Positions 4,798 to 5,496 of a DNA stretch of 5,496 nucleotides are shown here, piece by piece (the first letter of the stretch is position 1; each line of letters begins with the position of its first letter). Source of the DNA: Actinomycetales bacterium. GTDB taxonomy: Bacteria; Actinomycetota; Actinomycetes; Actinomycetales; BWSM-131. Where the stretch lies: positions 1-5,496 of the forward strand of contig JASBSH010000288.1 of NCBI GenBank assembly GCA_030149025.1, in the 5' to 3' direction. The position numbers were made by a program, and so were the translations under genes. The notes beneath the pieces are model-generated. The model ran no database searches. It was not told where the DNA came from and saw only the letters and a program-made list of their open reading frames with translations.

Positions 4798-5496
4798 TCA
4801 GTGCCGGACGGCCAGCCGGATCTGGTCAACCGCGACCCCGAGGGAGGAGGCGTGCACGGCACCGGGGGGCAACCGGACGCCGTCCCAGCCCGGGCCGGCG
4901 ACCAGCAGGCGGGTGCGACGGTCGACCTCGGGCAGCCGCTCCACCTGTTCCCGGGCAACCTCCCGCAGGGCGTAGAGCAGCAGGACCTTCGGCTTCCCCC
5001 GTTCGACGGCAGCCTCGAGCGCGGCGTGCGGGAGGCCTGCCCCGAGCAGGTTCGCCCGGACCTGCCGCTCCGCCAGAGCAGCCTGCAGCGCCCGCAGCGG
5101 AAGGATGTGCGCCTCGTCCTGGACGCAGGCCAGCAGCGCGTCACCCCACACCGGCTCGTCGGCGCTGGCGGTCACCGCTCCGAAGACTGCGGTCAGCGCC
5201 TCGGTGAGGACGCTTTCGACCTCCTCGCCCTCGCCGCCTACCGCCCAGCCGTCGCCCGCCGCACGCAGCACCGGAACCGCGACGTCCTCCCACGTGCGCA
5301 CCACACCGTGGGACGAGATGTGCTCGCAGACCCGCAGGATCGCGGTGCGGGAGTCCAGATCCCGCCCGGCCTCAGCAAGGGCCCGTGCCGCGGGATCGAG
5401 GAAGTCCAGCTCGCCGCTCAGTCCGCGTCCTGCGGTTCGCGTTTCGCCCGCCCGCGTTTCCGCTCGTCCTGATGCGGCGATATCGGGGCCGCGTGC
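4798..5496 (-). CDS. MerR-family-like regulator, cobalamin-binding-like C-terminal region (N-terminus beyond window)
   Basis: Open without a stop to the window edge; 232 residues visible, numbered here from the edge. Seen: a Gly/Arg/Thr/Ala-rich stretch at 1-28 with unusually many A-ending codons, likely a linker; a helical segment at about 30-110 (DLDSRTAILRVCEHISSHGVVRTWEDVAVPVLRA region) like the four-helix cap of B12-type MerR regulators such as CarH and LitR; then an alpha/beta domain at about 117-232 resembling the cobalamin-binding Rossmann fold, with beta strands ALLACV and KVLLLYA. E128-x-H130 fits the E-x-H of that family, but W84-x9-E94-S95 replaces the CarH W-x9-E-H. An N-terminal MerR helix-turn-helix is expected off the window (inference). 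No ATG, GTG or TTG occurs in frame above GTG 5304, and a start there would cut the helical cap, so the true start is outside. It could sense a corrinoid, another ligand, or nothing. It lies upstream of bldM in the same direction. Confidence 0.7.
   Translation of the reverse strand, partial: ARGPDIAASGRAETRAGETRTAGRGLSGELDFLDPAARALAEAGRDLDSRTAILRVCEHISSHGVVRTWEDVAVPVLRAAGDGWAVGGEGEEVESVLTEALTAVFGAVTASADEPVWGDALLACVQDEAHILPLRALQAALAERQVRANLLGAGLPHAALEAAVERGKPKVLLLYALREVAREQVERLPEVDRRTRLLVAGPGWDGVRLPPGAVHASSLGVAVDQIRLAVRH

Noticed and set aside
4665..5144. N-terminal extension of the bldM frame to 364 codons
   Set aside because: The first 160 residues are Arg/Ser/Cys/Pro-rich and overlap the upstream gene out of frame; homology starts exactly at TTG 4664.
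4798..5304. A complete 168-residue gene starting at GTG 5304
   Set aside because: The frame is open to the window edge and the residues upstream of this GTG complete a family-like helical cap, so the gene is taken as 5'-partial.
4801..5472. Plus-strand open frame of 223 codons
   Set aside because: It mirrors the MerR-like gene, whose protein has coherent helical and alpha/beta structure; the plus frame does not.

Overview
This 5.5-kb window is a very GC-rich, densely coding piece of actinobacterial chromosome. All six genes lie on the minus strand, so transcription runs from high to low coordinates. In that order they are: the C-terminal part of a MerR-type regulator with a cobalamin-binding-like domain (4798-5496, N-terminus off the window), a BldM-type response regulator (4050-4664), a SigD-type ECF sigma factor (3303-3932 plus stop), its RsdA-type membrane anti-sigma factor (2377-3300), IMP dehydrogenase GuaB (820-2346), and the paralogue GuaB3 (1-786, C-terminus off the window). 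From memory, the bldM / sigma factor / guaB / guaB3 order resembles the Streptomyces bldM locus, and sigD / rsdA / guaB2 / guaB3 resembles Mycobacterium tuberculosis. BldM points to a developmental, non-mycobacterial actinomycete, but I cannot name the family from this sequence.

Functionally the window has three blocks. The MerR-like gene and bldM are regulators separated by 133 bp that contain a perfect 7-bp hairpin. sigD and rsdA form a sigma/anti-sigma pair joined by a TGATG stop-start overlap. guaB and guaB3 belong to guanine nucleotide synthesis; guaB carries all the IMPDH catalytic residues, whereas guaB3 has Ser where the catalytic Cys should be.

The most interesting structure is at the gene starts. 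sigD, guaB and guaB3 each have a TANNNT -10 hexamer exactly 6 nt before an in-frame GTG, the geometry of leaderless transcripts. guaB and guaB3 also share the same -10 (TAGCCT) and a CTGA-containing -35-like hexamer 16 nt upstream that overlaps the stop codon of the preceding gene. bldM instead has a Shine-Dalgarno sequence and a TTG start, and the gap before it contains no TA dinucleotide, so it has no TANNNT -10. An inverted repeat with one bulged base brackets the sigD -10 and start.

There is no mobile element, CRISPR array, tRNA or rRNA, and no gene-free stretch over 300 bases. I see a conserved regulatory and housekeeping locus with several odd details, not a clearly new system.
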